Shown here: positions 7,856-16,082 of the stretch, piece after piece | How positions within the stretch are numbered: position 1 is the first letter of the stretch | Layout: each line of letters begins with the position of its first letter | Made by a program: the position numbers and the translations under genes | Assembly: GCF_015533855.1 (NCBI RefSeq) | Contig: NZ_AP024154.1 | Span: forward strand, 3,416,501-3,480,500 | Source of the DNA: Echinicola sp. 20G | GTDB taxonomy: Bacteria > Bacteroidota > Bacteroidia > Cytophagales > Cyclobacteriaceae | DNA length: 64,000 nucleotides | Reading direction: 5' to 3' | Notes under the pieces: model-generated | What the model was told of the DNA's origin: nothing | The model's database searches: none | What the model saw: only the letters and a program-made list of their open reading frames with translations

Positions 7856-8857
7856 ATGAGAGCCATCACCCTTAACCTTGATAAACCCTCAGGAATTTCA
7901 TTGGAAGAAGTGAGTATGCCTGACTTGAAACCAAATGATGTGAAAGTGCAGTTAAAGGCAGCAGCTTTGAATCACAGGGATGAATGGTGCAGACAGGGCA
8001 GGTATCCCAATATCAGTAATGATGTAGTTTTGGGTTCTGATGGGGCTGGAATAGTGGTGGAAGTAGGTTCAGATGTTGAATCGTCATGGCTTGGAAAAAA
8101 AGTGATTATCAATGCTGCTAAGTTCTGGGGAGAGGATCAGAAGGTTCAGTCAAAAGATTTTCAGATCCTAGGGATGCCATCCAATGGCACCTTAGCAGAA
8201 TATGTACAAGTAGAGGCCAGTAGGTTGTGTGAAAAACCTTCCCATTTAAGCTTTGAAGAAGCGGCGGCTTTACCATTGGCAGGATTGACGGCTTACAGGG
8301 CTTGCTTCTATCATGGACAGTTACAGCCGGGGTTGACAGTATTGGTAACTGGAATTGGTGGAGGTGTCGCGCAGTTTGCAGCCCAATTTGCTGTGGCGGC
8401 TGGTGCGGAAGTGTATGTGAGTAGCAGTGATAAGGCTAAGATAAACAAAGCAAAAGACTTTGGGGTCAAGGAGGGCTTTGATTATAAAAAAGAGTCTTGG
8501 ATAGAGGATGCTCTTTCCCAAACAGGAGGGATCGACCTGATTGTTGATTCTGCCATGGGAGATACACTTCCTGATTTGATTAAGCTTTTAAAACCAGGAG
8601 GAAAATTGGTTTTTTATGGTGCTACTTTAGGGAATCCACCCATGTTGGACGCAAGAAGGATTTTTTGGAATCAACTGACCTTGCAAGGGACTACGATGGG
8701 GAGTGATCAGGATTTCAAGGATATGGTAGCATTCGTAAACGAAGAAAAAATCACTCCATTGGTAGATTCTGTCCGGCCACTTGAAAAATCCTTGGAAGCT
8801 TTTGAATTAATGAAAGCGGGAAAACAAACAGGAAAATTGGTAGTCAAAATTGATTGA
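7856..8857 (+). CDS. MDR-family (zinc-type alcohol dehydrogenase/quinone oxidoreductase-like) NAD(P)H oxidoreductase
   Basis: A 333-residue medium-chain dehydrogenase/reductase. The N-terminal GroES-like domain has LNHRDEWCRQGRYP and GSDGAGIVVEVG. The nucleotide-binding domain has LPLAGLTAYRA and a glycine-rich turn VTGIGGGVAQFAAQ, near residues 163-176. The structural-zinc cysteine cluster of true zinc alcohol dehydrogenases is absent. It is therefore closer to quinone oxidoreductase/enoyl reductase-like members that use NADPH. The substrate cannot be told. It may be co-transcribed with dnaB and ends at a terminator shared with the convergent TPR gene. Confidence 0.85.
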   Translation: MRAITLNLDKPSGISLEEVSMPDLKPNDVKVQLKAAALNHRDEWCRQGRYPNISNDVVLGSDGAGIVVEVGSDVESSWLGKKVIINAAKFWGEDQKVQSKDFQILGMPSNGTLAEYVQVEASRLCEKPSHLSFEEAAALPLAGLTAYRACFYHGQLQPGLTVLVTGIGGGVAQFAAQFAVAAGAEVYVSSSDKAKINKAKDFGVKEGFDYKKESWIEDALSQTGGIDLIVDSAMGDTLPDLIKLLKPGGKLVFYGATLGNPPMLDARRIFWNQLTLQGTTMGSDQDFKDMVAFVNEEKITPLVDSVRPLEKSLEAFELMKAGKQTGKLVVKID

Positions 8858-8865
8858 CTTCAAGT

Positions 8866-8894
8866 AAAATGCCTGGTTTAGCCCAGGTCATTTT
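8866..8894. terminator. Bidirectional terminator between convergent genes
   Basis: AAAATG-CCTGG (8866-8876) pairs with CCAGG-(T)-CATTTT (8883-8894). The right arm lies inside the last codons of the minus-strand TPR gene, so the hairpin serves both strands and is partly coding. Confidence 0.7.
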
Positions 8895-9210
8895 CAAACA
8901 GAAAGTTTTGGTAGGCATTTTTCAACTCTCTCAAAGCGTGCTGGTTTTCTTGTTTGTCAGCCAGTTGGATGCCAGATTCATAGGTTGCTTTTGCTTTTTC
9001 AAGTTCCTCTAATTCAGTGAATAAGGCTCCGGCGTGATAATAAGTAGGTAGATAATCACTATGTTCTGAAAGCAGTTTTTCAAAATAACCAACCGCCTGG
9101 TTAGGATCTGTTTTTTGGTATTCCAGGGCCAATGCATAAAGGTTGAATGGGTTGTCTGGTTCTTCTTTTGCAAATTGTAACAGTTGCTCAATTCGGGAGG
9201 AATTGCTCAT
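8878..9210 (-). CDS. Small TPR-repeat protein
   Basis: A 110-residue soluble protein with three TPR-like helix pairs: FNLYALALEYQKTDPNQAVGYF, YLPTYYHAGALFTELEELEKA, and a last helix around ATYESGIQLADKQ. Small stand-alone TPR proteins of this type are common next to housekeeping genes in Bacteroidota and are taken as protein-protein adaptors. No partner is evident. It is divergent from etfB with a 74-bp gap. Confidence 0.85.
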   Translation of the reverse strand: MSNSSRIEQLLQFAKEEPDNPFNLYALALEYQKTDPNQAVGYFEKLLSEHSDYLPTYYHAGALFTELEELEKAKATYESGIQLADKQENQHALRELKNAYQNFLFENDLG

Positions 9211-9284
9211 AAATAGGTTTTTTAATTATAGTTGGATTCCTTAAATTCACGGGAAATTTATAGAAAATAAATAAAATAATATAT

Positions 9285-10022
9285 ATGAAAATTCTGGTTT
9301 GTATTACCCACGTACCGGATACAACATCCAAGATTCAATTTACTGACAATAATACCCAATTCGATAAAACAGGTGTTCAGTTCATCATTGGACCATATGA
9401 CGACTATGCCTTGGCGAGGGCGGTAGAGCTCCGTGATCAAACATCGGGAAGCCTTACTGTGTTGAATGTGGGAGAGGCCGAAACTGAGCCAACCTTAAGG
9501 AAAGCTTTGGCGATTGGTGCTGATGAAGCCATAAGAGTCAACGCATTTCCTTCAGATTCACTTTTTGTTGCCAACCAAATCGCCCACTATGCCAAAGAAG
9601 GTGGTTATGATTTGATTTTAATGGGAAGAGAATCTATCGACTTTAATGGTGGTATGGTGCATGGGATGGTAGCTGAAATGTTGGGAATGCCATCTATTTC
9701 ACCAGTGATGAAACTAGACCTTGAAGGAGAAACAGCAAAACTAGCCCGAGAAATAGAAGGAGGGAAGGAATATTTGGAAGTAAATCTCCCTTTTGTGGCT
9801 GGCTGTCAAGAGCCTATTGCTGAGTGGAAAATCCCTAATATGAGAGGGATCATGTCTGCCAGGACCAAGCCATTGAACGTGGTGGAAGCTGTCAGTGAGG
9901 ACGCTGCCACTAAAACCATTTCTTATGAGCTTCCTCCTGCTAAAGGAGCAGTGAAGCTGATTGATAAGGACAATGTTGAAGAATTGGTCCAACTTTTACA
10001 AAATGAAGCGAAAGTGCTTTAA
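9285..10022 (+). CDS. etfB: Electron transfer flavoprotein beta subunit
   Basis: The 245-residue EtfB forms a heterodimer with EtfA and binds AMP or FAD. It accepts electrons from acyl-CoA dehydrogenases and passes them to the ETF:quinone oxidoreductase. It begins MKILVCITHVPDTTSKI, the usual 'KILV.VK.VPD' start. It carries ETF-domain strands ADEAIRVNAF, YDLILMGRESIDFNGG and LPFVAGCQEP (residues about 168-178). etfA follows after 26 bp. The glutaryl-CoA dehydrogenase at 59192 is a likely electron donor. Confidence 0.95.
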   Translation: MKILVCITHVPDTTSKIQFTDNNTQFDKTGVQFIIGPYDDYALARAVELRDQTSGSLTVLNVGEAETEPTLRKALAIGADEAIRVNAFPSDSLFVANQIAHYAKEGGYDLILMGRESIDFNGGMVHGMVAEMLGMPSISPVMKLDLEGETAKLAREIEGGKEYLEVNLPFVAGCQEPIAEWKIPNMRGIMSARTKPLNVVEAVSEDAATKTISYELPPAKGAVKLIDKDNVEELVQLLQNEAKVL

Positions 10023-10048
10023 TTCCCATTATTTTAAAAGAGTGTAAT

Positions 10049-11014
10049 ATGTCTATTTTAGTATATATCGAGCATGCGGATGGTGCTGTTAAAAAAACAT
10101 CCTTGGAAGCGTTATCTTATGCCAAAGCTTTAGCTGAAAAAGAAGGAAAGGAAGTTACTGCAGTGGCTTTAGGGACAATAGACCAAGGGGCACTTGCAAA
10201 GGCAGGTAGTGCCGGTGCTGCTAAAGTATTGCAGGTAGAAGATGATAAGCTCAATGCAGGCATCATTCAGGCTCATGCCAATGTGGTGGCTCAGGCTTTT
10301 GAAAAAGTAGGGGCAGACACTTTGGTACTGGCCAAGTCTTCATTGGGAGATGCTGTAGCTGCTAGATTGACCATAAAGCTAAATGCTGGCCTAGTGTCCA
10401 ATGTGGTAGCATTGCCTGAAACAGATGGTGGTTATAAAGTGAAGAGAAGCATCTATACCGGTAAAGCGTTTGCTTATTCAGAAATTACCACTGCCAATAA
10501 AATTCTTGCTGTAAAGAAAAATGCAGTTGCCTTAAAGGTCGATGGAGCCGATGCTCCGGTCGAAAAATTGGAAGTGACATTATCAGATTCGGATTTTGCT
10601 GCTAAAATTACCTCTACTGATAAAGCTACAGATGAGATTTCGTTACCTGAAGCAGATATTATTGTATCTGGTGGTAGAGGGATGAAAGGACCGGAAAACT
10701 GGAACCTTATTGAAGATTTGGCTAAGGCCATGGGAGCGGCTACTGGATGCTCCAAGCCAGTTTCGGACAGTGGTTGGAGACCTCACCATGAACACGTTGG
10801 ACAGACAGGTGTGAAAGTTGCACCGAGTTTGTATGTAGCGGTTGGAATTTCAGGTGCTATTCAGCATCTTGCAGGAGTCAATGCTTCTAAATATATTGTA
10901 GTGATCAATAAAGATCCTGAAGCCCCATTTTTCAAGGCAGCAGATTATGGAATTGTAGGGGATGCTTTTGAAGTTTTGCCTAAATTAACTGAAGCTGTCA
11001 AGGCGATAAAGTAA
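10049..11014 (+). CDS. etfA: Electron transfer flavoprotein alpha subunit
   Basis: The 321-residue EtfA carries the FAD of the ETF dimer. The N-terminal ETF domain starts SILVYIEHADGAVKKTS. The C-terminal FAD-binding domain (from about residue 200) has the family signature IVSGGRGMKGPENW, then GAATGCSKPVSDSGW, HHEHVGQTGVKVAP and YVAVGISGAIQHLAG. All FAD-contact segments are intact. It forms an operon with etfB upstream and the bifunctional nuclease 11 bp downstream. Confidence 0.96.
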   Translation: MSILVYIEHADGAVKKTSLEALSYAKALAEKEGKEVTAVALGTIDQGALAKAGSAGAAKVLQVEDDKLNAGIIQAHANVVAQAFEKVGADTLVLAKSSLGDAVAARLTIKLNAGLVSNVVALPETDGGYKVKRSIYTGKAFAYSEITTANKILAVKKNAVALKVDGADAPVEKLEVTLSDSDFAAKITSTDKATDEISLPEADIIVSGGRGMKGPENWNLIEDLAKAMGAATGCSKPVSDSGWRPHHEHVGQTGVKVAPSLYVAVGISGAIQHLAGVNASKYIVVINKDPEAPFFKAADYGIVGDAFEVLPKLTEAVKAIK

Positions 11015-11025
11015 ATAGCTAGCTA

Positions 11026-11631
11026 GTGGAGAATACTGTAGAATTAGAAATATTAGGTCTTTCATCCAATCACTCTCAGTCAGGGTCTTTTACCCTGGTT
11101 ATGGGCGAAACCACAGGTACCAGAAGGTTACCTATTGTGATAGGTATGTTTGAAGCCCAGGCTATTGCCATTGAAATTGAGAAGATTGTGCCCAATAGGC
11201 CAATGACCCATGATTTATTCAAGTCTTTTGCTTCTAATTTTGAGTTCTCTGTTGATCATATTCTTGTTTCTGACATGAGGGAAGGGGTTTTTTATGCCAA
11301 GATTGTCTGCAAGGATGGAAAGAAAACCGTAGAAATCGATGCTCGACCGTCTGATGCGATTGCCATTGCGGTAAGGTTTGATGCACCGATTTACTGCGAA
11401 CAAAAAGTGATGTCTGAAGCAGCCATTGAGTTCAATGAAGAAGATGAGTCCAAAGAGGCTGAGACCCAAGCGAGCAAAAAGAGCAAGAATAGTCCCGCAA
11501 AGTCACAGCAACATGAGGCATTGAAAGATTATAGTTTGGATAAGCTGAACCAGATGTTGGATAAAGCCATCAATAGTGAGGACTATGAAAGAGCTGCAAG
11601 GATTAGAGATGAAATAAATCGGAGAAATTAA
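11026..11631 (+). CDS. Bifunctional nuclease (DUF151) with C-terminal UVR motif
   Basis: A 201-residue protein starting at GTG, 11 bp after etfA. Residues 1 to about 130 form the bifunctional nuclease domain: LGLSSNHSQSGSFTLVM, LPIVIGMFEAQAIAIE, then DARPSDAIAIAVRF, the family hallmark. A charged linker (about 133-162) leads to a UVR motif at 166-200 (LDKLNQMLDKAINSEDYERA), the helix pair known from UvrB/UvrC and Clp adaptors. Family members have been described with RNase and DNase activity. The pairing with etf genes suggests co-expression rather than shared chemistry. Confidence 0.88.
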   Translation: MENTVELEILGLSSNHSQSGSFTLVMGETTGTRRLPIVIGMFEAQAIAIEIEKIVPNRPMTHDLFKSFASNFEFSVDHILVSDMREGVFYAKIVCKDGKKTVEIDARPSDAIAIAVRFDAPIYCEQKVMSEAAIEFNEEDESKEAETQASKKSKNSPAKSQQHEALKDYSLDKLNQMLDKAINSEDYERAARIRDEINRRN

Positions 11632-11642
11632 ACTAAAAAATT

Positions 11643-11671
11643 AAACCTGGGTTTTAAGCTCAGGTTTTTTT
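11643..11671 (+). terminator. Rho-independent terminator of the etfBA-nuclease operon
   Basis: AAACCTG (11643-11649) pairs with CAGGTTT (11661-11667) and is followed by a run of T, 12 bp after the stop codon. Confidence 0.8.
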
Positions 11672-11761
11672 ATTGCCCTTCCATCTATAAAAACGATTAT
11701 ATTTACTGTTTGTAGTTTGGTTTTACTGTCAGTTGTTTAGACTGGAATACTTTATTTGCTT

Positions 11762-13048
11762 ATGGATTATATCAGAGGCTTGATAGGAATCATCGCACTT
11801 TTGGGAGTAGCCTTCCTTTTTTCCACCAACAAAAAAGCAATAGACTGGAAGCTTGTCGGGATTGGGGTGATCTTACAGGCTGTATTTGGCTTTTTGATCA
11901 CTAAAGTTGAGTTTGTTGAAAATATATTTTCAACTATTAGCAGAGGGTTTGTCAAGCTCTTGAGTTTTGCCCAAGCTGGAGCCATCTTCTTGTTTGGTGA
12001 TCTGGCAACAGATTCCTTTGGGACAATATTTGCTTTTCAGGTTTTGCCTACGATTATTTTCTTTTCTACTGTTTCGGCTGGACTTTATTACCTCGGTGTC
12101 CTTCAAAAAATTGTATACGGGATTGCATGGGTGATGTCCAAAACCATGCGGCTTTCCGGCGCGGAAAGTTTGTCCGCTGCAGGAAATATCTTTTTGGGTC
12201 AAACCGAGGCTCCACTCTTGGTGAGACCGTTTATTCCGGCAATGACCAGGTCAGAACTGATGTGTTTGATGACTGGAGGTATGGCGACCATAGCAGGAGG
12301 GGTGCTGGCCGCTTATGTGGCCTTTCTGGGAGGGGATGATCCAGCGGAACAAAGTCGTTTTGCTTCCTATTTATTGGGAGCGAGTATTATGAACGCACCT
12401 GCTGCGATTGTTATTTCCAAGATTATTATACCTGAAACGAATAAAGAAGGATTGAATGATAAATTGGTGGTCAATGAAGAAGGCTTAGGCGTGAATTTAA
12501 TTGACGCAATGTCGATTGGTGCAGCAGATGGACTTAAGCTAGCATTGAATGTAGGGGGGATGCTATTGGCTTTTATTGCTGTGATTGCCGCATTGAACTA
12601 TATTCTCTCAGGTGTTATTGGAGACTTTTTAGGGCTTAATGCGTATGTAGTGAACTCAACCAATGGCCAGTTTGAAGGGTTTTCTTTGGAGTATATTTTA
12701 GGTCAAATCTTTAGGGTCTTTGCTTGGCTAATGGGAGTGGAGTGGCAGGATACGCTTCAGGTAGGTTCCTTGTTGGGACAGAAGACGGTTATCAATGAGT
12801 TTGTCGCTTATTCGGGACTTTCGGAAATGAAGAATGCTGATTCGCTTTCACCAAAATCGATTGTTATTGCGACCTATGCTTTGTGTGGTTTCTCTAATTT
12901 CAGTTCTATTGCCATTCAGGTGGGAGGGATTGGAAGTATTGCTCCCAATCAGCAGGGGAACCTTTCTAAGTTGGGGATGCATGCCTTAATGGCCGCTACT
13001 TTGGCTTGCATGATGACAGCCACTATTGCCGGTATCTTGTTTAGTTAA
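11762..13048 (+). CDS. nupC: Concentrative nucleoside transporter (CNT/NupC family)
   Basis: A membrane symporter for nucleosides driven by H+ or Na+. It has about 428 residues from the ATG at 11762. A TTG six bases earlier is in frame but is a weak start. The order of domains fits CNT: an N-terminal region with three helices, then the gate domain, then the transport domain. Hallmarks are GQTEAPLLVRPFI (about residue 148), MTGGMATIAGGVLAAYVAFLG, ASIMNAPAAIVISKI and the late LCGFSNFSSIAIQVGGIG. A 124-bp gap after the previous terminator should hold its promoter; a near match to the -7 box (TTTATTTG) lies directly before the ATG. Confidence 0.92.
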   Translation: MDYIRGLIGIIALLGVAFLFSTNKKAIDWKLVGIGVILQAVFGFLITKVEFVENIFSTISRGFVKLLSFAQAGAIFLFGDLATDSFGTIFAFQVLPTIIFFSTVSAGLYYLGVLQKIVYGIAWVMSKTMRLSGAESLSAAGNIFLGQTEAPLLVRPFIPAMTRSELMCLMTGGMATIAGGVLAAYVAFLGGDDPAEQSRFASYLLGASIMNAPAAIVISKIIIPETNKEGLNDKLVVNEEGLGVNLIDAMSIGAADGLKLALNVGGMLLAFIAVIAALNYILSGVIGDFLGLNAYVVNSTNGQFEGFSLEYILGQIFRVFAWLMGVEWQDTLQVGSLLGQKTVINEFVAYSGLSEMKNADSLSPKSIVIATYALCGFSNFSSIAIQVGGIGSIAPNQQGNLSKLGMHALMAATLACMMTATIAGILFS

Positions 13049-13224
13049 ACCCGAAATTTAAAATAGAAAATCTATTGCATCCTGAAACTGTTTTAAGATC
13101 AGTCGCTATGCTGCTGTTTTCGACAACATTATAGCGTTACTATGCTTAAGTCTCCAAACAAGCCTGATTTTATTGCATTTTCAGAACTCTTAACGAATCC
13201 TACCGCGTAAGTCCGGGGTAAAAA

Positions 13225-13262
13225 AAATGGCGCTTTCAAATCATGATTTGAAAGCGCCATTT
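13225..13262. terminator. Perfect 38-bp inverted repeat, bidirectional terminator
   Basis: AAATGGCGCTTTCAAATC pairs with its exact complement, with A and T tracts at the ends. It lies between the convergent nupC and cyclophilin genes, 17 bp past the cyclophilin stop. Confidence 0.85.
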
Positions 13263-13279
13263 GCTAAAGAATGTTAATA

Positions 13280-13717
13280 TCAATCTTCAGAAATAGTAAT
13301 TTTTTCGATTTTATCACCTTGTTTGATTTGATCGATTACATCCAATCCTTCAACGACTTTACCAAAGCAAGTGTGGTTTCTGTCCAAGTGGGAGGTGTTG
13401 TCCCTGCTGTGACAAATAAAGAATTGGGACCCTCCAGTGTTTCTTCCAGCATGAGCCATGGATAAAACGCCTCTGTCGTGGTATTGGTTGTCTCCTGTGA
13501 GTTCACAATCTATACTATAGCCAGGTCCTCCAGCTCCAGTTCCGTTGGGGCAACCTCCTTGAATGACAAAGTTTGGAATTACCCTGTGAAAAGTCAGTCC
13601 GTCATAGAACCCTTTTTCAGATAGAGAGATGAAGTTTTCTACAGTCTTAGGAGCATCCTTCTCATAAAACTCAACTTTCATCGTACCTTTTTCTGTGATT
13701 ATTTCAGCCGTTTTCAT
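13280..13717 (-). CDS. Peptidyl-prolyl cis-trans isomerase, cyclophilin type
   Basis: This catalyses cis-trans isomerisation of proline peptide bonds. A 145-residue cytoplasmic cyclophilin (no signal peptide) from MKTAEIITEKGTMKVEF. The active-site segments are all present: FHRVIPNFVIQGG (catalytic Arg in FHR), GVLSMAHAGRNTGGSQFFI and LDRNHTCFGKVVEG. An upstream in-frame ATG at 13756 would add 13 residues, but a -7 promoter box at 13735-13742 lies inside that extension, so the start at 13717 is preferred. The protein is the short single-domain form. Confidence 0.95.
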   Translation of the reverse strand: MKTAEIITEKGTMKVEFYEKDAPKTVENFISLSEKGFYDGLTFHRVIPNFVIQGGCPNGTGAGGPGYSIDCELTGDNQYHDRGVLSMAHAGRNTGGSQFFICHSRDNTSHLDRNHTCFGKVVEGLDVIDQIKQGDKIEKITISED

Positions 13718-13734
13718 ATTGTTATTTTTTGATG

Positions 13735-13742
13735 CAAATATA
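13735..13742 (-). promoter_or_regulatory. Promoter -7 box (TATATTTG) of the cyclophilin gene
   Basis: An exact match to the Bacteroidota TAnnTTTG element on the minus strand, 17 bp before the chosen ATG. No -33 TTTG is obvious. It decides between two start codons. Confidence 0.5.
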
Positions 13743-13879
13743 GCAAAACTTGGCATTTAAGCAGGGTATGGACCAAAAATGCCTAATGAAAATGTACAAT
13801 ATGATTAGTGGTAAAATTATAAAATATTCAAATTGGTCTTTTTTTTGATTAAATTATATTCAACCAAACTAATTTAATC

Positions 13880-14149
13880 ATGAATAACAGAGAGAAATTA
13901 GAGAAAATGGATAGGGCATTGAGACTTTTGGATGACCTAAAACACAGTCAAGTGGCACTGATTGAGAAGGCATCGCAGTTACAGCTCGATGCAATGGAGT
14001 TTAATTTTTCTAATATGGAAAAAAATATGGGTGATCTATATTCAAGGTATAGTGAATCCCTTGATATGTTGGACGAAGAATTGGAACGGTTTGAGATAAG
14101 AAGAAATAAATTCGAGCGGGAGAATGGCTTGGATAAACCCGAGGTTTAA
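13880..14149 (+). CDS. Small coiled-coil hypothetical protein
   Basis: An 89-residue highly charged protein, predicted almost wholly helical. Heptad-like patterns occur in residues 1-35 (LEKMDRALRLLDDLKHSQVA) and 45-80 (LDMLDEELERFEIRRNKFE). No signal or membrane segment. I do not recognise a family. It has its own terminator at 14153-14183 and stands alone between cyclophilin (divergent) and pckA (convergent). Confidence 0.65.
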   Translation: MNNREKLEKMDRALRLLDDLKHSQVALIEKASQLQLDAMEFNFSNMEKNMGDLYSRYSESLDMLDEELERFEIRRNKFERENGLDKPEV

Positions 14150-14152
14150 AAA

Positions 14153-14183
14153 AAATAAAGCCGGCATTTTGCCGGCTTTATTT
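14153..14183. terminator. Bidirectional terminator between convergent genes
   Basis: AAATAAAGCCGGC pairs with GCCGGCTTTATTT around loop ATTTT. It ends directly at the last base of the pckA stop codon and lies 3 bp after the coiled-coil gene. Confidence 0.88.
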
Positions 14184-15782
14184 TTATGCTTGAGGCGCAC
14201 CCGCTAGAATATCCAGTGAGGCACTATCTGCATATCTTTCAAAGTTTTTGATGAATTCGGCTGCTAGTTGAGCCGCTTTTTGGTCATAGGCTAATTGGTC
14301 TTCCCAAGTATCCCGTGGATTCAGGATGTGTTCGGGTACATTTGGGCATATTTGAGGTACGGCTACTTTAAATGTTTCATGCGTTTTGAAAGATACATTA
14401 TCCAATTTTCCCTCCAACGCGGCTGTGATCATGGCTCTTGTATATGAAAGCTTCATTCTGCTCCCCACACCATAAGGGCCACCAGTCCATCCTGTATTGA
14501 CAAGCCACACATTTACATTATGATCTTTCATCTTTTTTCCGAAAAGCGAAGCATAATAGGTCGGATGCAGGGGCAAAAATGCTGCCCCGAAACAAGCAGA
14601 AAAGGTGGTTTGAGGTTCAGAAACTCCCATTTCTGTTCCTGCTACTTTAGCGGTATACCCTGAAATGAAATGGTACATGGCTTGGCTAGGGTTGAGTTTG
14701 GAAATCGGAGGAATGACCCCAAATGCATCTGCTGTCAAGAAGAAAATATTTTGAGGGATAGTCCCCAAAGGTGGATTGATAGCATTTCTTATATGGAAAA
14801 GCGGATAGGCAGTCCTGGTATTTTCAGTGACACTTCTATTGCTATAATCTACTTTTCGGGTATCAGGCATAAACCTGGTATTTTCTATAATGGCACCGTA
14901 CTTAATAGCATCCCAAATTTCAGGTTCTTTTTCTCGGGAAAGGTCAATGACTTTTGCATAGCAACCTCCTTCGAAATTAAAGATACCATTGTTGGTCCAT
15001 CCATGTTCATCATCCCCAATTAATTTCCGCTCAGGGTCTGCCGAAAGTGTGGTTTTGCCAGTTCCAGAAAGGCCAAAAAAGATTGCCGTATCGCCCTTAC
15101 TGCCTATATTGGCGGAGCAGTGCATGGACAATACTTTTTCTTCTAAGGGAAGTAAATAGTTTAAAACGGAAAAGATTCCTTTTTTGATTTCACCTGCATA
15201 AGCTGTTCCTCCAATCAGGATAATTCTTTGGCTTAAATTAATAATGGTGAAATTTTTTCCTCTGGTTCCGTCTAAGGATGGGTCTGCTTCAAATTCCGGG
15301 ACACAGATAATTGTGAAGTTAGGATCGAAATCATCCAGTTCTTCTATTTTTGGTCGCAAAAACATATTGTAGCAAAAAAGGTTGTGCCATGCCAATGTAT
15401 TGTAAACACGGATGTTCAGCCTGTACCTACTGTCAGCCCCAGCAAAAGCATCTCTTGCATAGAGCGTTTTGTTTTGGAGAAAATCCAACATCTTATGGTA
15501 GATGTTTTCAAAGTGCTGTTCAGAAATTGGAAGATTGATATTGCCCCACCAAATGGAGGTTTTTGTTATTTCATCTTCAACAATAAATCGATCCTTGGGT
15601 GATCTGCCGGTATAATGGCCTGTGTCAGCCATCAGTGCCCCGACATCCGTGAGGCTGCCTTCGTGGTTGGTCAAAGCCTCTTCAATTAATTCAGATGGAC
15701 TGAGATTAAGTTTAATTAGTCCTTGATTTATCTTTTTTGAAATAGATAAATCCTTGCTAAGGGTTTGGCTCGCGTTAATCAT
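14184..15782 (-). CDS. pckA: Phosphoenolpyruvate carboxykinase (ATP)
   Basis: This converts oxaloacetate and ATP to phosphoenolpyruvate, ADP and CO2, the first step of gluconeogenesis in the cytoplasm. The 532 residues match the usual family length. Seen motifs: GRSPKDRFIVED (substrate side, about 59-70), IGGTAYAGEIKKGIFS, the P-loop GLSGTGKTTLSADPER (about 238-253), the metal-binding IGDDEHGW, and ENTRFMP. It is monocistronic, with its own -7 box upstream and a terminator abutting its stop. Confidence 0.97.
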   Translation of the reverse strand: MINASQTLSKDLSISKKINQGLIKLNLSPSELIEEALTNHEGSLTDVGALMADTGHYTGRSPKDRFIVEDEITKTSIWWGNINLPISEQHFENIYHKMLDFLQNKTLYARDAFAGADSRYRLNIRVYNTLAWHNLFCYNMFLRPKIEELDDFDPNFTIICVPEFEADPSLDGTRGKNFTIINLSQRIILIGGTAYAGEIKKGIFSVLNYLLPLEEKVLSMHCSANIGSKGDTAIFFGLSGTGKTTLSADPERKLIGDDEHGWTNNGIFNFEGGCYAKVIDLSREKEPEIWDAIKYGAIIENTRFMPDTRKVDYSNRSVTENTRTAYPLFHIRNAINPPLGTIPQNIFFLTADAFGVIPPISKLNPSQAMYHFISGYTAKVAGTEMGVSEPQTTFSACFGAAFLPLHPTYYASLFGKKMKDHNVNVWLVNTGWTGGPYGVGSRMKLSYTRAMITAALEGKLDNVSFKTHETFKVAVPQICPNVPEHILNPRDTWEDQLAYDQKAAQLAAEFIKNFERYADSASLDILAGAPQA

Positions 15783-16082
15783 AAATCAATAAAGCTATTT
15801 GGGTTATACTAAAAAGGTATTGGTACAAATATAGGAGGATTTGTCAGACTCACTATTAGAAATTGTTTAAAAATGTGCTTTTTCAAACGATTTCGAAGGG
15901 GTTTTTGGTGAAATTAAGAAGTAATTGTTAAGCCTTGAAATAAGTGGAATTTGTACCTGATTGATGCCTAAAACGATTAACTCTTTTAGTAATTCAGGAC
16001 TAAGTTTATGAATACATTATGAAAAAATCTCTTATCATTGTAGTTTCTAATAATAAACTTAATTCAGGAATTATATACCCAA
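15783..16082. other. Intergenic region between divergent pckA and the peptide transporter
   Basis: 300 bp with no gene. It holds the pckA -7 box. No clear promoter motif was found for the transporter, nor any repeat. Confidence 0.5.
15826..15833 (-). promoter_or_regulatory. Promoter -7 box (TATATTTG) of pckA
   Basis: An exact TAnnTTTG match on the minus strand, 43 bp before the pckA start, giving a leader of roughly 35-40 nt. A matching -33 box is not evident. Confidence 0.5.
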
